Shown here piece after piece: positions 50,912 to 64,000 of a DNA stretch of 64,000 nt. Both the position numbers and the translations under genes were made by a program. The notes below the pieces were generated by a model. It did not search any database, had not been told where the DNA came from, and saw only the letters and a list, made by a program, of their open reading frames with translations. The first letter of the stretch is position 1, and the number at the start of each line of letters is the position of its first letter. The DNA comes from Acanthaster planci (Eukaryota > Echinodermata > Asteroidea > Valvatida > Acanthasteridae), in contig NW_019091427.1 of NCBI RefSeq assembly GCF_001949145.1, positions 489,729 to 553,728 on the forward strand. Reading direction: 5' to 3'.

Positions 50912-51522
50912 CTGCAAAGACACAAGAAACGGTGGTTAAAAAAAATGTGATTATTTCAGGTTTAAAGAAACCATATTTTAATTAGAGGGATGGAAAGAGT
51001 GTAGCTACAGCTTTGTGATGAAACTTTTTTCCTGTTTCGGAGGTTCTGATTGCCAGAAACTTTATGAACATTTTATATATTATATATATATTTTATATAA
51101 AAATACTGCCCATTTAAAAGAAAAAATCTAGATAAAAAAAGGCAAAACTTTCTGGATAAAGAAAAAAAAAATTCCAACCCATAGCTTTCAGCTTTCAGTG
51201 GAGTGGAGACAATACGAAAGAAGGGTAGCTATAGCAACCCCCACTCCAACAACAACCCCCACCCAAAATACATCTTTCAAGAGTCAGCAAAGCAGGTCAA
51301 CCCTTTGTATTTGGCCACTGACTTCCCTCAGATCAGTTTCTGTCAACAAAGGAGCAATAAAAGAATTGATCTGTTTGGGAAAACTGACTGTGACATTGGT
51401 CACCGTCAACCTCTTCCAAGTCAAACAAGCCAAGGAGCCAGCCAGTGCTGAATTCTTTTCAATTCAGGCAAATCCCAACTTTCTTTATTCAGTTTCCAAA
51501 ACATCTATCCAGTGAGTATATG

Positions 51523-51767
51523 TGACCCCCCCCCATCCCAAAATCAGGCTGAAGTCGCCCATTTGTGATGTTGGACAATTCCTCTCCTTCTGCTTTGTTT
51601 AAACTTTAAAGTGATCTATGTTAAATCCAAATTCTGTCTGCAGTAAGCTTCTTACGGGTGGTGAAAGCTGCGAAACTCCCATGAAAAACTGAACAGTGGA
51701 AGTTCCACTATTTTGGGGTTATGAAGTTACCTACTTCAGCCTGGTTTGGGGATGGTGGGTCACATAT
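51523..51767. mobile_element. MITE with TGTGACCC termini (copy 2 of 2)
   Basis: It is homologous in the same orientation to 28920-29164, with shared blocks GTGATCTATGTTAAATCC, CTTCTTACGGGT and AACTGAACAGTGGAAGTTCC. The termini are TATATGTGACCCC and GGGTCACATATA, giving TA on both sides. It lies upstream of the first GABBR1 exon in the window. Confidence 0.75.
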
Positions 51768-53965
51768 ACATCTTAGGTATTTTGGACATGGGAGGGGGGG
51801 GAAGCTTGGTCATCCAGTGACCAGTGAGGAATGTTCAGAAATTAAATAGGCAGCACTAGTGACTATATAAGGCTTACACAAGGCGGCACATCAGTAATTG
51901 GAGCAGAACCACACAGGTCAAATCTAAGTTCATTCACCTTCTCTGATAACACACAAAATCAAATTAACTGATGACTTGCATCCCCTCCCCAAAAATGCCT
52001 GAGGCCCCCAAGTCTACTTGTTACGCTGATCAGTTTCAATGGGAACATCAGTTCTGAGGAAAGTTCCATGAAGAAGTATATTACAGAGTGAATTATACAT
52101 GATCATATAATACTTTGGATGGCTTTGGCAATTTTTTAGATGTGTACTTTAGTTTCATTTTTTTAAATTTGTAAGAGGAGGTGTAATTTTGAAGGGAGAG
52201 GTTTATCCAGTAGCAATCCCTAGTATGGTTTGTCTCTTATAACCAATGATGCACCTTAGTAATATTTGACAAGGAGCTTGGCACCAGACCACACATACTT
52301 TTGCTACACGTTCATATCCCCTGGGATATCCCGGGTGATACAACTGAAGGTGTGAAAAATAACTTATGTTTATATCTGGTGCAGGGCCAGTAGAAAAAGG
52401 AAATCCCAACCCCAGAAATGATGTCTAATTCAGACTGCCCTGGATGGTCATGAATCTGCCTGCAGAATTTCCTGGTGCTGTTTGGACAAGACCTCCAATG
52501 GAGGAAGCTCAAAATGAGCTTCGTGTATACACAAAGTAAACCTACCCTCCCCCAGCACCTGGCACAGACATGTCCGGTGTGATTCATCCCTTAGCCGCAA
52601 CATTCAAAGCATGCTTGTCACGTAGGTGTAACCCTTACTAATGATGCTGGGTATAATTGTGAGTTCACGCCTCCATCCCGTTAACAGATGCAGAATGCAT
52701 TAACCCTCCACCCTGTCCAGTTTTTGTTATTGTTCTTTCTTTTAAGATTTGAATGTCTTGTCTAGATTCCTCTCTCATCTGCTTTCAACTGGTTACTCAA
52801 TTACAAATGTACTTTCAACAGAAATTTTCAAATGAGAAATTATATGCTTTGCTGGTATACCTGGCTTTCCTCACCATTTCAGGGGCCCCCTACATGTTGG
52901 ATCTGTCACTGCATGTTCACCCCCTGCCCTCCTATACAAGACTTCCTTGCAGACTTTGATTCCATTTGCTGAACATAATTACAGAATAAGTCAACACTCC
53001 AATTGACCTGGGGTTCAATAAATCACTCAGGCCTGCTTATCATCGAACAAATTTTTTTTTTCATGATAAATTCATTGACTGACCTTTGTTCACTGAAATG
53101 GCTGTTCGCAACACTCAGGTGAACTTTCAGGTGCGACTATGACCTAACCCTAGTTCATTGCATATTATCATCCCCCAACTAGCAGATGAATACAGTCACT
53201 GGATCAGTTCAGTAGTAGCATCTATGATAAAACCTAATCAACCGGCAGTCTTTCAACTCAGAAACAAATTACTTGTCGATGGCATTGCTCCCAAATTAAC
53301 CCTTGTATAATAAATCAACCAGGAACCGTAACTAACAAACTGCCAAATCTTTCACCTGGCCAGCAGACAAAAGAGTGAGTCACTCTTAAACAATGCAACC
53401 TATTAAAAAAAAAGAAAGCAGGCAAACAATGGACCGGTGGTCTGGCAGATATCCAGGCAACTGGCTATGTAACCATCTCCACCTGCAAATCATCAAAGGA
53501 ACAATTCAGTAATGGATATAAATATTGTCTTTTCTACCTGAACGTGACAAACAAAAGTCACAACTTACACCATGGTGTAAAGGAACACATTCTCATCTTG
53601 CCAAACCCTAGCATCACAAAACATGGTGGGCCTGACGTTTCGATCCTAGCAGAATCTTTCTCAAAGGCAAAAGACATCCATGAGAAACGGAACCACAAAG
53701 CAAGGCAACAGAGCATTCTTATTACCATGGACCAGCCAGTCCTATTTTTTGGCACATTTTTTTTCAGTACAAATTATCCAAAGATGAGATACAACATACA
53801 TTGTACACTCTAATCATTACAAACTTGAAATGGTTGAGATGCAAGACAAAAGCTCTCCAACTGAGAATAGTATTTGTTTAAAGTTTGTTTTCTAGGAAAG
53901 TGACAAACAAGAGGTCCAGAAGTTTGAAAGCAACCCACGGCCGGAAACTTCATCCTCACACCAAC

Positions 53966-54175
53966 TCAAGACCCGGTAATTGTAACTTCCTTGAGCCAAG
54001 GACCCGCGGCATTCCTCCCATAGTCCCTCATTACCGCTCCATCTACTTCCTCCTCCCTGCACTCCTGCAAACCCCTCCGCAGGGCATCCCTCCGTTGGCA
54101 TTCTTGTGGCTTGCCATCCTCCATCACTGCGGTGACCAAGTAAACGGTGATGAGCTTCTCCTCGCTAGTGACCAT
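53966..54175 (-). other. Unassigned GC-rich open frame of 69 codons
   Basis: The frame begins MVTSEEKLITVYLVTAVMED and ends in a stop, in a locally GC-rich stretch unlike the surrounding AT-rich DNA. The protein is charged and has no motif I recognise. It has no convincing splice context linking it to GABBR1. It could be an unrecognised exon, a retroelement scrap or chance. Confidence 0.2.
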
Positions 54176-57100
54176 GGCTCATCATCCCTTGTCTTGTTGA
54201 CAGGGGACGAAGGGGGGGGGGAGAGAGAGAGGTATGTCCGGAACTCTAATTGGAATTACCTGGGGTATCTTTGTCATTCGGGTCGGTTGCCAAGCCTGAT
54301 TAAAACCAGCAGCCATATGACCGTATTCAGATTTGTTTATCCGACAATGCTACTCTCGGATTTCATTTTTCCTTTTGAAAATAGAGTTCCTGATGATTCC
54401 TTCTGATGTAACAAATCATACTCAACACATCAAGCCTGTCCTAGATTTCTTGGGTCAAATTTTGGAATTTTGTAGGTTTTTAATGATTCAGAGTCACAGG
54501 CTATGCAAAGTGTTGTAGGCGATGAGTGCATAACTCCCGTGTTCCTAGAAGCTTCATGTAAAGCCACTGTATTTTTGCTCAAGGAAAAAGAACAAACAAT
54601 ACACTAGTAACAGTTTCCATCAAAATGTTCTGCAAAGTCCACAAGTATCGTCTTTTATTCATTGGTGTATCCAGGGTTTGGGCCAGGGGGGAAGAGGATT
54701 TTTTTCTCCTCCAAAACAACTCTCTAATTCCTTTTTCCCATAAAAAGAATCCTCAACCCACCCTCTTCCAGATCAGGTTATGTTGCCATCTCAAATGCTT
54801 TCAATCCCTTTGCCCCCAAAAAGCAAAATTCAGCAACATACATGTATCTCCAGAGGAATCCCCCCCCCATATGCCACTGCTTTTGCGCTGTTTCTGTTCT
54901 GTGATAGTTGATGTGGAATGATATCAAAATGCATCGTGGAAGAATTTCTCATCAAGTTCTCCAAAGCTCCATCTTTTTTCAGAATTATGACAAATGTGCC
55001 AAGCACACTCCAGGTCACATGCATGAAATGTCAGACCACTGCAATTAGAATATCATGGTCCGCTCGACATTACTTCATTTCGAATACCAACTATAGTGGG
55101 TTACAATCTGTCGGGCCTCACATGCGATAAATTCCAAGCCCCTCCAGTTTGAGGGCCAGTTTACCCAGTTTGCAAGCACGGTGCCAAAGTTGAACAAGTC
55201 CCACACATTACAAGACATCAAGGCAAGATAGTGCACGTTGGTGCTCGGATCCGCCGATCTTCCAGATAAAGAACTGGAAAAAAAAATTTCATTTTGAGAA
55301 GTCTTGGATCCTTCAACTAAAAATTTATCAATGTAAAAAAAAAAATTGGGGGGGGGGCTCCACTGTCCAACCGACGGCAAAGTCCCCTACTAGTGTTAAT
55401 TGTAAGAGATACCACCTTTTTTCTTTTTGTGTACAATTTTTTTATATTCTTCCCTCCGACTGGAAGACCCTTATTTTTTTTCTTGAGACCATAGAAAATC
55501 CTTTTTTCCCCCTTTTCTTCCCCTGTCTTTCTCTAAAAATTTGTCTTTAAAAAAATCCGAGCACCAACTTATAAAGAAAATGCTTGCTTAAGCATCCATG
55601 TCCCAATCAATGCTACTAAACCGAGTTTTAACCATTGGGCTGTACATTAAATGTGATTTATGGCATTGGACACAGAAAAAGCTGAAAAAAATCAAAAGGA
55701 GAAAAGGAAAAAAATGCATCCTCCGAGAAATCTTTAGCACAAGTGAATAACTGCACTACAGGCATCTTCCAGTGTTAGTTAATAGTTCCGCCCTGGATAC
55801 CATGTCTCTTGGGCCCGACTGTTCAACATACTCTGAGTGACTGGAATTTCTAGAAATTATGCAGCGTATTTTAGATCGCCACTTGCGGCAGGCTTCAGTG
55901 ATACATTGCGCAGGTGTGTCAGCGATGCCCTGTTATTGACTTGAGCAAATACAAACAAATCTGCAAAAACCAATTCATGGAGACAGGAATTAAAACACAG
56001 GCGCTTTGAAGAGACACTGCCAAGCTTTTTTACCCCCAAAAATGTTTTGACGTTGATTTGGCTCATGCTTGTATCAATGTAGCTACCAGGCAAGAAAAAA
56101 AACTGTCATTTTGATTTGAACTGTGAAGAATTTCTTTAGCTTCAAAACTTCTGAAAGAAATCCGCCCTGAGTTGAAGTGCACTCCCAAACGGCAAAAGAA
56201 AGACAGATGGTTGTAAGTTTTCCAAGCGGGTTCCTGTTCCGTGTGTACGTAAAGACTATCCATTAAGGAATAAATTCGTTATGCCTGGGTTATACATACT
56301 CAGCGTGCTCCGCGTCAAACGCGCCATTGATCTCTATTATAAATGCATGCGTATGTGGTGCCCTCTTTTGTTGCGCTCGGAGCAGATGTATACATGTTTT
56401 ATTCTTTCCTACCCACACCCACCCTTGGCTCCTACTACTTCTTTTCCCCCTTGTCACACCTTCCCCTTCCCTTTGTTCCCTACCCCTCTGTCCAACCACC
56501 CACTTTCTCCGCTCCCCTCTTTGTCCTGCACTCACCAATGCTTGGTTGATTCCTTGCCTGCTCATTTGTCTTTGTTTATTTGTCAGGGTGGGAAAGATTC
56601 GGCCCGGATCGAAACGTCAGATCTTAAAGTTTTTGGATCTGCACATATAAGGTCACTGTAGCCAACCCGCATGGGTGAATCCAGAACCGAATGATTTTGG
56701 GGGTCCCAAATATTGGAAGTTTTTAAATAACCTTTCTGAAGGGTGAGGCTACTTGTGCAATTTGAGGGCTTTTTACATGCTTTTCCATGAAAGTGAAATA
56801 GACCAAAATGATTGCATATCATTATCCCCCCCCAAAAAAAATTGGCTCCTCTTTTTGAAGCCTTGGACCCACTGTCCCCCCCTCTCCCGGACCTGCCATT
56901 GCCAGCAAGCAGTGTTTAACAGTTTTTTGTATATTAAATAAAAGGAATATTTATGTACTGTTGATATTCAGAAACTATTCTTCACATAACAGAACCCATG
57001 TACCAACCCACTGTAGTTTTAAATGAGGGAACGCAGAACAGGCAAAGGAGTCACTGTTGACATAGTGCAATACTGTTGGAGGCTGATTGAGGATTAATGA

Positions 57101-60100
57101 CAGCGGAGTTGGTTGGTTATGAGTTCCTCGCCTGCAGGTCAATTCCATCCTGCCAATGCTGTGACACAACAAGGCTATCCCACAAGTTAATGAGCCAACG
57201 CTGCTCTGGTTTATGCTGTATCCGGACTGCATAACAAAACACTGAATCATGATTAATTACACCATTCATCAAAAGGTTGTGGAAAATCAACTTTTTTTCT
57301 ACATCTTGGGTGAAACAATATTAACAAAATGAAGCAGCTCCCAAGAGACAACAGAATGTGGAGAGGAATTTACAAGACTCATTAGAGATGAAAACAGCAG
57401 TATCTAAGGGCCCCCAGCAGATTACAAACAGAATCAATGGCAACTAATTGTGAATGGGTTGGTTAATTTTTTTCCTTTTTTCTGGAATGATCGATGAAGC
57501 ACCTCCCAGTTAAACAACATTTTCCCCAGCATTTGTGTCAAACGCAAGGCTACAGTAAGGACACTATCCATTAGATATCCAAAACTATCAAGAAATGCCT
57601 GGCAAAGTTTTAAGTTGGTGCCTCTTTCAACCAAACATGATATGAGACTGTCTGGCTCATGTACTTAATCATACCTTAAAATCAGCCAAAATCCAAAAAT
57701 CAAACATAACATTTTTGCAGGAAATTGAAGTTCTGTACCCTCGTGTCAACACGAAATAAATGTCCAATTTCAACCTTTAACACGCAGTTGAGTTTCATTT
57801 ACCACATGCTGGCAAACTTTGATCCATAACGAATATTACAAAGGGAGTGCACGGAGAATAAAATTGCACAGACGTCTCAAACAAAGCATCTCAAAATTTG
57901 AGGTTCAACTGTATTACTGGAAGCAGGGTTTATACACAGCAAGGATTGTTACAGCTTGTTATCTGCAAATGAACATCATGCATGCTGAGGGTCATGCGTG
58001 CATCTCAGATAAACTGGCTGACTAGGGTATGGACGCACTTTCCTGAGGCCCAAAGGAGCCAACAAATTCTTGGAAGGTCTCCTGAGTTCTGACAGAGAGG
58101 CAGGACCGATTGTGGTTTTCCAGCCTGCTGGTGTTAGCATACTACATCTCAGATTGGAAACGACAGCGGGAATTAGTTATTAAACCTTCACCCCAACCTC
58201 AGCGCAAGCTTCTTCAATTGAATCCACTGGTCTCATGAATCTGGCCAATTCACAGAGGATGCTCGGGGACTGAGGACCATCTGTCTCCATGTGACATGTG
58301 TACAGTTGTCATGGCAATCAGTCTCCAGTCCAATATGTTGTCTTGGCTGTCATCTGGAACCGACCAGAGTGTCTCATAACAACCCAACACCACCCCATCT
58401 ATAGTCATCTAAACATCACCTCAATCTTCACTGGCTCAATCTACTGGAGAATTGTCCTTAACAACGATAAGTCAATCATCCGTGGACAAATACCCCTTTC
58501 CTACTAAATTTGATCTCCTCTGTAATATGCACCAGTGCTAACAGTATTGAAAGCTCTGGTGCCTAATTTACTGGACTGTCAACTTGGAACCCCATTTTTT
58601 TTGTCAGCCAACGAAATTTTCTTTCTTTTCCCCCTCCTTTCTGAAAGCGATCTTTCTGTTACACGTACATGTACATGCATCAGTGCATATGCAGCTTGAC
58701 AAATGGGAAATGTAGCCAGCTTGTGCAAATTCGAACCGTGACAAGATCTAACTTAGCAGAAGACAGCTCATCAACATGACCTCTCTTCTCTAAAACTCGT
58801 TCACTCGATCTGGCTTGAAAGCAGCTCCTGTTTGACAAGTGCAGGTAGCTTGACAAGAATTGGCATCTTGGTCGATTTACAAGTAAGGGTGTAATTACAC
58901 TAAGTGCAGTTTAAGGCTGGAACTCTTGAACCTTATGCTGCCAGCACTTTTTAAAGCAACTGGAGTGAGGGCAAGAAAGAAACCAACGCAACCAGTTTGA
59001 AAGCTGCCCCTTTGCTGTTCAACAAGAGGTGAAAAAAAAAAGGAATTTCAGTTTACAAGTATGGAGCAATACTTGAAGACTTTTGCCAGTTGGTGTGTTG
59101 AACAAACTCGCACTTAAGAGCATGTCCACTCAACTCAAAAAGGAGGTTAGCAAAGACCAACATTTTATGGGAAAATCTCACCCGATCTGGCACCTGGAGC
59201 TGTCGATCTCAAAAGAACAACCAATGAATGCAACCAATAAAAATGACACTTCTCACTTACTGAGGGCCGATATGTTGGTCTTGTACTCTTGTCATCTTTT
59301 TCTGTTTCATAAATGAGTGAACCCATCTTGTCTTGGTAATCTTCAAAGGCACCAGTCCTTTTTGTTTGAAAATCTCCTGCGATTGGAGGAAAAACAATAT
59401 GGCAAGGTTCCCTACGCAGAGGTCATAACTAGCATGCACTTGCCCCTGCCCTGGCAGAATTTATCACCACCTCAAACTTCAGGTGATGTCCATAAATCCT
59501 GAAAGTAAGAATACGCAAATGTCCCAAACTTTCTGATAAATGACCACCACAACTCAAGGGACAGCTTGCTGAAGCAAGAATGTGAAGGGACAGAGAACCT
59601 GACTAGTGAGGCCCCGGTGCCTTTTGGGAACAGGTGATACTCTCTATTACAGCCAGGTGATCCACTAAGTAGCCTCGCTTCTTTGGTGATGCAACCATTC
59701 ACCGGACCCTTACTCCCATTTTGAGCTGGCAAATGTCCACAAACAATCAGACAACAAAAGGTACAGATAACAGTGTACAAGACTGCTTTGGGACCATCCG
59801 GTGGAATATTTGTCCAAGCCTGACTTGTTTTAAACAATGCGACAAATTAATCATTCACAGATCGTTGCAAGCCTCCAAGCGGATGTCCCTCTCCAATCTG
59901 CCATCTCTCAAGATGCAAAATGTGTATTCATTCTGAAGCATCCAGCAAAGTACACGTTTTATGTAAAGACTGGAATAGACGAAACATAGGGAGGGGGCAG
60001 GGCATTGGGCATTTGTGGGTTGGAGATGAACCTCACAAGTTCAACAGACATACATGAATAGCTCCATAATGTGCACGGTATAAGAATAACTTACCTCCAA

Positions 60101-63100
60101 AGTAAAACCCCACAAAAAGGGGTCACAAATGCCAGGAGAGATGTAAAGTGATTCATATTGAAAGTTTCCCCAGTCGAGCTAAAGCTAAAACATTCCAGGA
60201 CCTCGGCTACTGACGTATCGACAGCATCCTTGTAGCCTACAGTACTGTCTGAAATCGATCCCAGCCGGCAGGCTCACAAACTGTCTACGTCATTCGCTGG
60301 GAGTACCCGATAACCGGTCAGCTAACTCGTAATGTCTCATTAATTAACGACCGTATTAAGAGTGCGGGATCGCTGAATGAGTGCACACTTCTTGAATAAG
60401 GGAGCAGGCCAAACACCAGAACCCTGGCAAATTGAGAGGAGGTGACACGGTTTAAGAGTGCGAAAGTGGGAAATCCAGGCCTGCATTTAGGTAGCAAGAG
60501 GGGGACAGAAACGAGTCGCAGGACTAATTGCCTACATTACCACAGTAACTACAGACTCAGTCTGATCTGCTTGTGCAGTTGAGTGAGTGGACACCTTGTT
60601 TAATCCCCTACGGGAATGCCAAGTCCCACTTGAAACCATGGCAATCAAAACAAGAACAGGTGCCAGATTCTAGCATATTTTGGAGGTTGATTCAGGATCC
60701 TCCTTAGAACTGAAGAGTTAAAATGTGCCTCCCCTGTACCACTAGAGAGGGGATGAAGATTGTACAGAAAATGCACTTAGCTATAAAAAAAATCTGCAGA
60801 CCAAAATCAGGACACACACTTTTGGCTGGTTCACAGGTGATTATGGCTCTGGGGGAAAAATGCACTGCATAGCATTTTCCACTAAGCAGCAACATGAAGT
60901 AACATCACTGGGGAACACAAACCCTTGTTTATCAGCAAAGATTCACAATAGCGTTTAGACGTGCAGCAAACACCCCCACATCCAATGCAAAACAGCTATG
61001 TACATCGACCTGAAGACAGAAAATACCGAGGTGGAGAAAATTACTTATCAAAGAGCCATGAACATGGACATGATGCCCCCAGATTCCAAGCTGGAATTTC
61101 TCCTCCAGTAGACAGAGGCATCCCCTAAAGGAATGACCAGCATTGCGCAAATGTTCATGCCTCTGCAGGGGGTGGGGGTGGGGGACTGGACAGCTGACAG
61201 AACAACCATTGCCCCCCTCCACTGCCAATAAAACACAGCCTGGTCTGGCCTGGCCAGGGCGAGGAATTAAATGAATGTAATTGAGTCCTGTTACTGCGCT
61301 TCTATGTAGGTCATTGGGCCAGGGGAGGCTGCCTGTCGAGCACGGAAACTCTGGTTTCAGAACGCAGGCATATTGGTCCATAAATCTTTTTGTGCCCTGA
61401 GAAAAATGGGATGTCACAAATCTTCTCACAGATAGGGGTTGTCTCCTGTTTTATCAATTTCTTTCTGAGCTGGATGACAGTTAATATATGACACGAACCC
61501 ACTGTAATGGAGGGTAGTGTGTCCCTGAAGGTTTTTACATATTTGCTGTGTCTTGACCACTCAGCAACCCATTCCTCTTTTGCATCAGCACGGATGGCAT
61601 AACTGGTTTAAAACCAATAAGAGTTTTCCATTTCCCCACAGAAATATATGGCCATTTAGGTGCAAAGTGACAGGTTGATCTTGTTCCGTCTATTTTTTTT
61701 TACCTGCACCAGTGAACCACAACTTTTTAAAGGCCAGTTCACACTTCACGTAAATTTTTTACAGGGAAGAGAATTCGTCATCAGGAACATCTGCAGTGAG
61801 ATTAGCTAGAGTTGAAATGTGCTCAACATTTGTGAACTTGTGGCGTGAAATTTTGATCTGATGTTGCAAACTTACATTTCACACCAAGTATGAGCTGGCA
61901 CTCAGACCCTGAAATGTCCCATTGGTTCAAAGCAGCCTAAGCCTGTGGCTTATTCACACTTTTGTTCCGTTACAGATTCAGCATGGTACATTTTTTAAAA
62001 ATGCAATAACAGTAACATGTTTTTTTAAGGAGAGGGGGCTGTGATATACAAACCAAGGTTAATAATGAATAAATCAAATTTTCTGATTCTTGATTATTTT
62101 GAAACTTTAACTTGCTTGCATTTTTGACAGTATCTTATCATCAAATTTACGTGATTTTAGACTTAAAAATCGTGGCCTGGGGTCCTTGTAGCTGAGAGAA
62201 ATGGGCTCCACTGGTCAAATACTGTTGATGCAAACATTTCCTTGAATGACAGTTGACTGCATGGGCTCATAAAAATATATACATGCATAAGCGCCATTTA
62301 CAGTGATGTAATTTATAATAATTAACCAGCTGAACCAACACTGCAAGCTGAGTTTTTCCTCTCCAACACGATTTTCTAGCAATATTCATCCAAAGCAATT
62401 TTTGTCCTTCTGTGAACTTGTACGGAAATTTCCTCTGATGTCCTTACAGAAGTCTTGATATTGCTAATGGGCAGGTTGGGTAATTTTTAACGAACGAATG
62501 CTAGTGGTTAGAGAATGCATCAGCCATGTTGCAGAAACTAAAAACTGGTGAATAGGATCTTCATTCACTGGTGATGCTAGCAAGGAACATGAAAACTCCT
62601 CCATTTACAGATTTTCCCCCTTGAAATGTTTCCCATACCCTTGAACATCAACAAGTTGACTCCTGAAAGTTCAGAAACAATAACAACTACTCGTTCATCA
62701 CTTCGCGGTCTGGTACCTTTGCAAAAAAACACCATCCTACACATGCACTGTGATTAACGCGGTATTGATTTATACAGTGAGAAGAAGCCTGATGGAGTTG
62801 CCTTTGAGCCCAGACTGACGTCTGGTGTTATTAAAGAGATGGTGGAAGGGGGGTTGAGGAGTTGGCCCAGCTTGAGCAAATAGTAGGTCAAAGAGCGGAT
62901 GGATGCAGATGTTCTTGGGATCGGCGGTATCTTTGACAGAGGGTAGCGCTTGGATGGAATGGGGGGGGTGGAACTCTGGGGAGAAATCAATTGCAGATTG
63001 ACCTCTGCTTTTACCCGACACAGAAATTGAGACAACCTCCGAAGAGAAAAGCCTCTTTACTTGGACACGTCAAGTGGACTTCACAGCATTCCTCACATGT

Positions 63101-64000
63101 TGCAAAAACAAGAAGGAACTCGCTCAATTTTGCCTCAACTTCCTAGAGGCAGGCCTACCTTCAACGAAACAGCATGTCAAGCTGATTCATCTAATTATGT
63201 TGCATTTCACATCTACTGAGCCATCGCGACAATCCTGTACCCCGTTAATATTAAATATATTCCGTAATACCGTGAAAAAAGAGCAAATTTTTTTTGGGAG
63301 GGGGGCAAAAGTGTTTGGGGGACCAGAAACTTTGGACTTTTTTCAATGTAAACTCTTGTGGCTTTGTTGAGAGGTGAAGTTGCCATTTTGGGGCTTGGGT
63401 GGACAGCTTCTGTTTTCCTCCTTCCTCTGGATCCACCAATGTTCATGACAGGAAGGCATTTCATCTTTAATTTGACCATACAGGTCCCTCTCAAATGACG
63501 TCACTTCTGGCCTGCAGATGCCCACGTGCATCAGGATTTTTTACTTTAATTTTTGGGACGTGCATCGACTGCGTCGTATTTTGAAGATATTGGGATCAGC
63601 GCGCACGTGATTTTAGACCTACATGTATATTAGTGCCCGACAAAATGGACCATTTTGTGTGTTCAGTGGGATAAAGCTGCACGAATGTTTGGGAGCTTGA
63701 TGACACAACCTCCCCACACCTGAAGAGAAAAGAAAGTGTCCCTCAGCTTCTTTTTTTTCACTGCACAAAAAAATTAATTTTGTGGTCTCGAATATCAAAT
63801 ATCTTCGGCTGCCTCACATGAAAATTCCTACACTTTTGGCCATGAGATGAAGCTATCATCCAAACTAAACTCCAAGCTGTTTCTGGAGGGTGCACTGGAC
63901 GTCCGCCTCTTGCATATTTTCCTTTCCCATTTCTAAAAGCAGATGGCTTGGAATTCCCACAAACTAAAATGCCTGTCAAGTGCGGTAATCTTCCAGTCCC

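Larger units (their letters stand above)
50912..64000. other. No recognised exon: probably GABBR1 intron or 5' flank
   Basis: The exon at 50911 starts in phase 0 inside the Venus-flytrap domain, so further coding exons must lie to the right. None matching the family (for example a segment like WKKIATIQQ or WYADNW) could be recognised up to 64000. Contents noted are an AT microsatellite at about 51073-51100, the MITE at 51523-51767, poly-C/G tracts, and a GC-richer open frame at 53966-54175. Short shared GAAACGTCAG motifs occur at about 53633 and 56607. Confidence 0.5.

Noticed and set aside
60932-61429. 165-codon minus-strand frame as a possible GABBR1 flytrap exon
   Set aside because: The translation has no similarity to any receptor segment I know and no coherent splice phase to the exon at 50911.
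62754-63035. Minus-strand frames containing TPDVSLGSKATPSG as a possible flytrap exon
   Set aside because: The superficial resemblance to a VSLGS-type segment is not backed by the neighbouring residues or by splice sites in phase.

Overview
This is a window of metazoan nuclear DNA: AT-rich, intron-rich, with short exons, tRNA-derived SINE heads, many short inverted-repeat transposon relics (MITEs), poly-G/poly-C tracts and two assembly gaps. Gene content and style suggest an invertebrate, possibly a marine deuterostome such as an echinoderm, hemichordate or amphioxus. The sequence alone does not settle the phylum. All four recognisable genes lie on the minus strand, so each starts at its high coordinate.

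Layout. (1) 26-7042: deoxyhypusine synthase (DHPS), eight coding exons with the C-terminal exon off the left edge. One intron carries sixteen 17-bp repeats, each containing AGGTCA. (2) 8901-13944 and 16927-22466: two tandem copies (A and B) of a seven-exon short-chain dehydrogenase/reductase resembling retinol dehydrogenases and protochlorophyllide-reductase-like SDRs. The duplicated block includes flanking DNA on both sides. Both copies keep a degenerate tandem duplicate of the 3' half of exon 5, and the 800-N gap at 10302-11101 falls between those two duplicate halves in copy A. Copy B alone has gained several MITEs, including two in opposite orientation on either side of exon 4. (3) 26954-50911: the last twelve coding exons (569 residues) of a GABA-B receptor subunit 1 homologue. 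They cover the end of the ligand-binding Venus-flytrap domain, all seven transmembrane helices, the coiled coil and the cytoplasmic tail. The 5' exons were not found up to 64000 and probably lie further right. (4) 50912-64000: no recognisable exon, probably GABBR1 intron or 5' flank, with scattered repeats.

The genes are not an operon and have no obvious joint function: eIF5A hypusination, small-molecule redox, and neurotransmitter signalling. The exon models were built by hand from homology plus GT/AG signals. Reading phase is continuous at every junction inside the window. No CRISPR array, rRNA, genuine tRNA gene, bacterial feature or intact autonomous transposon was recognised.
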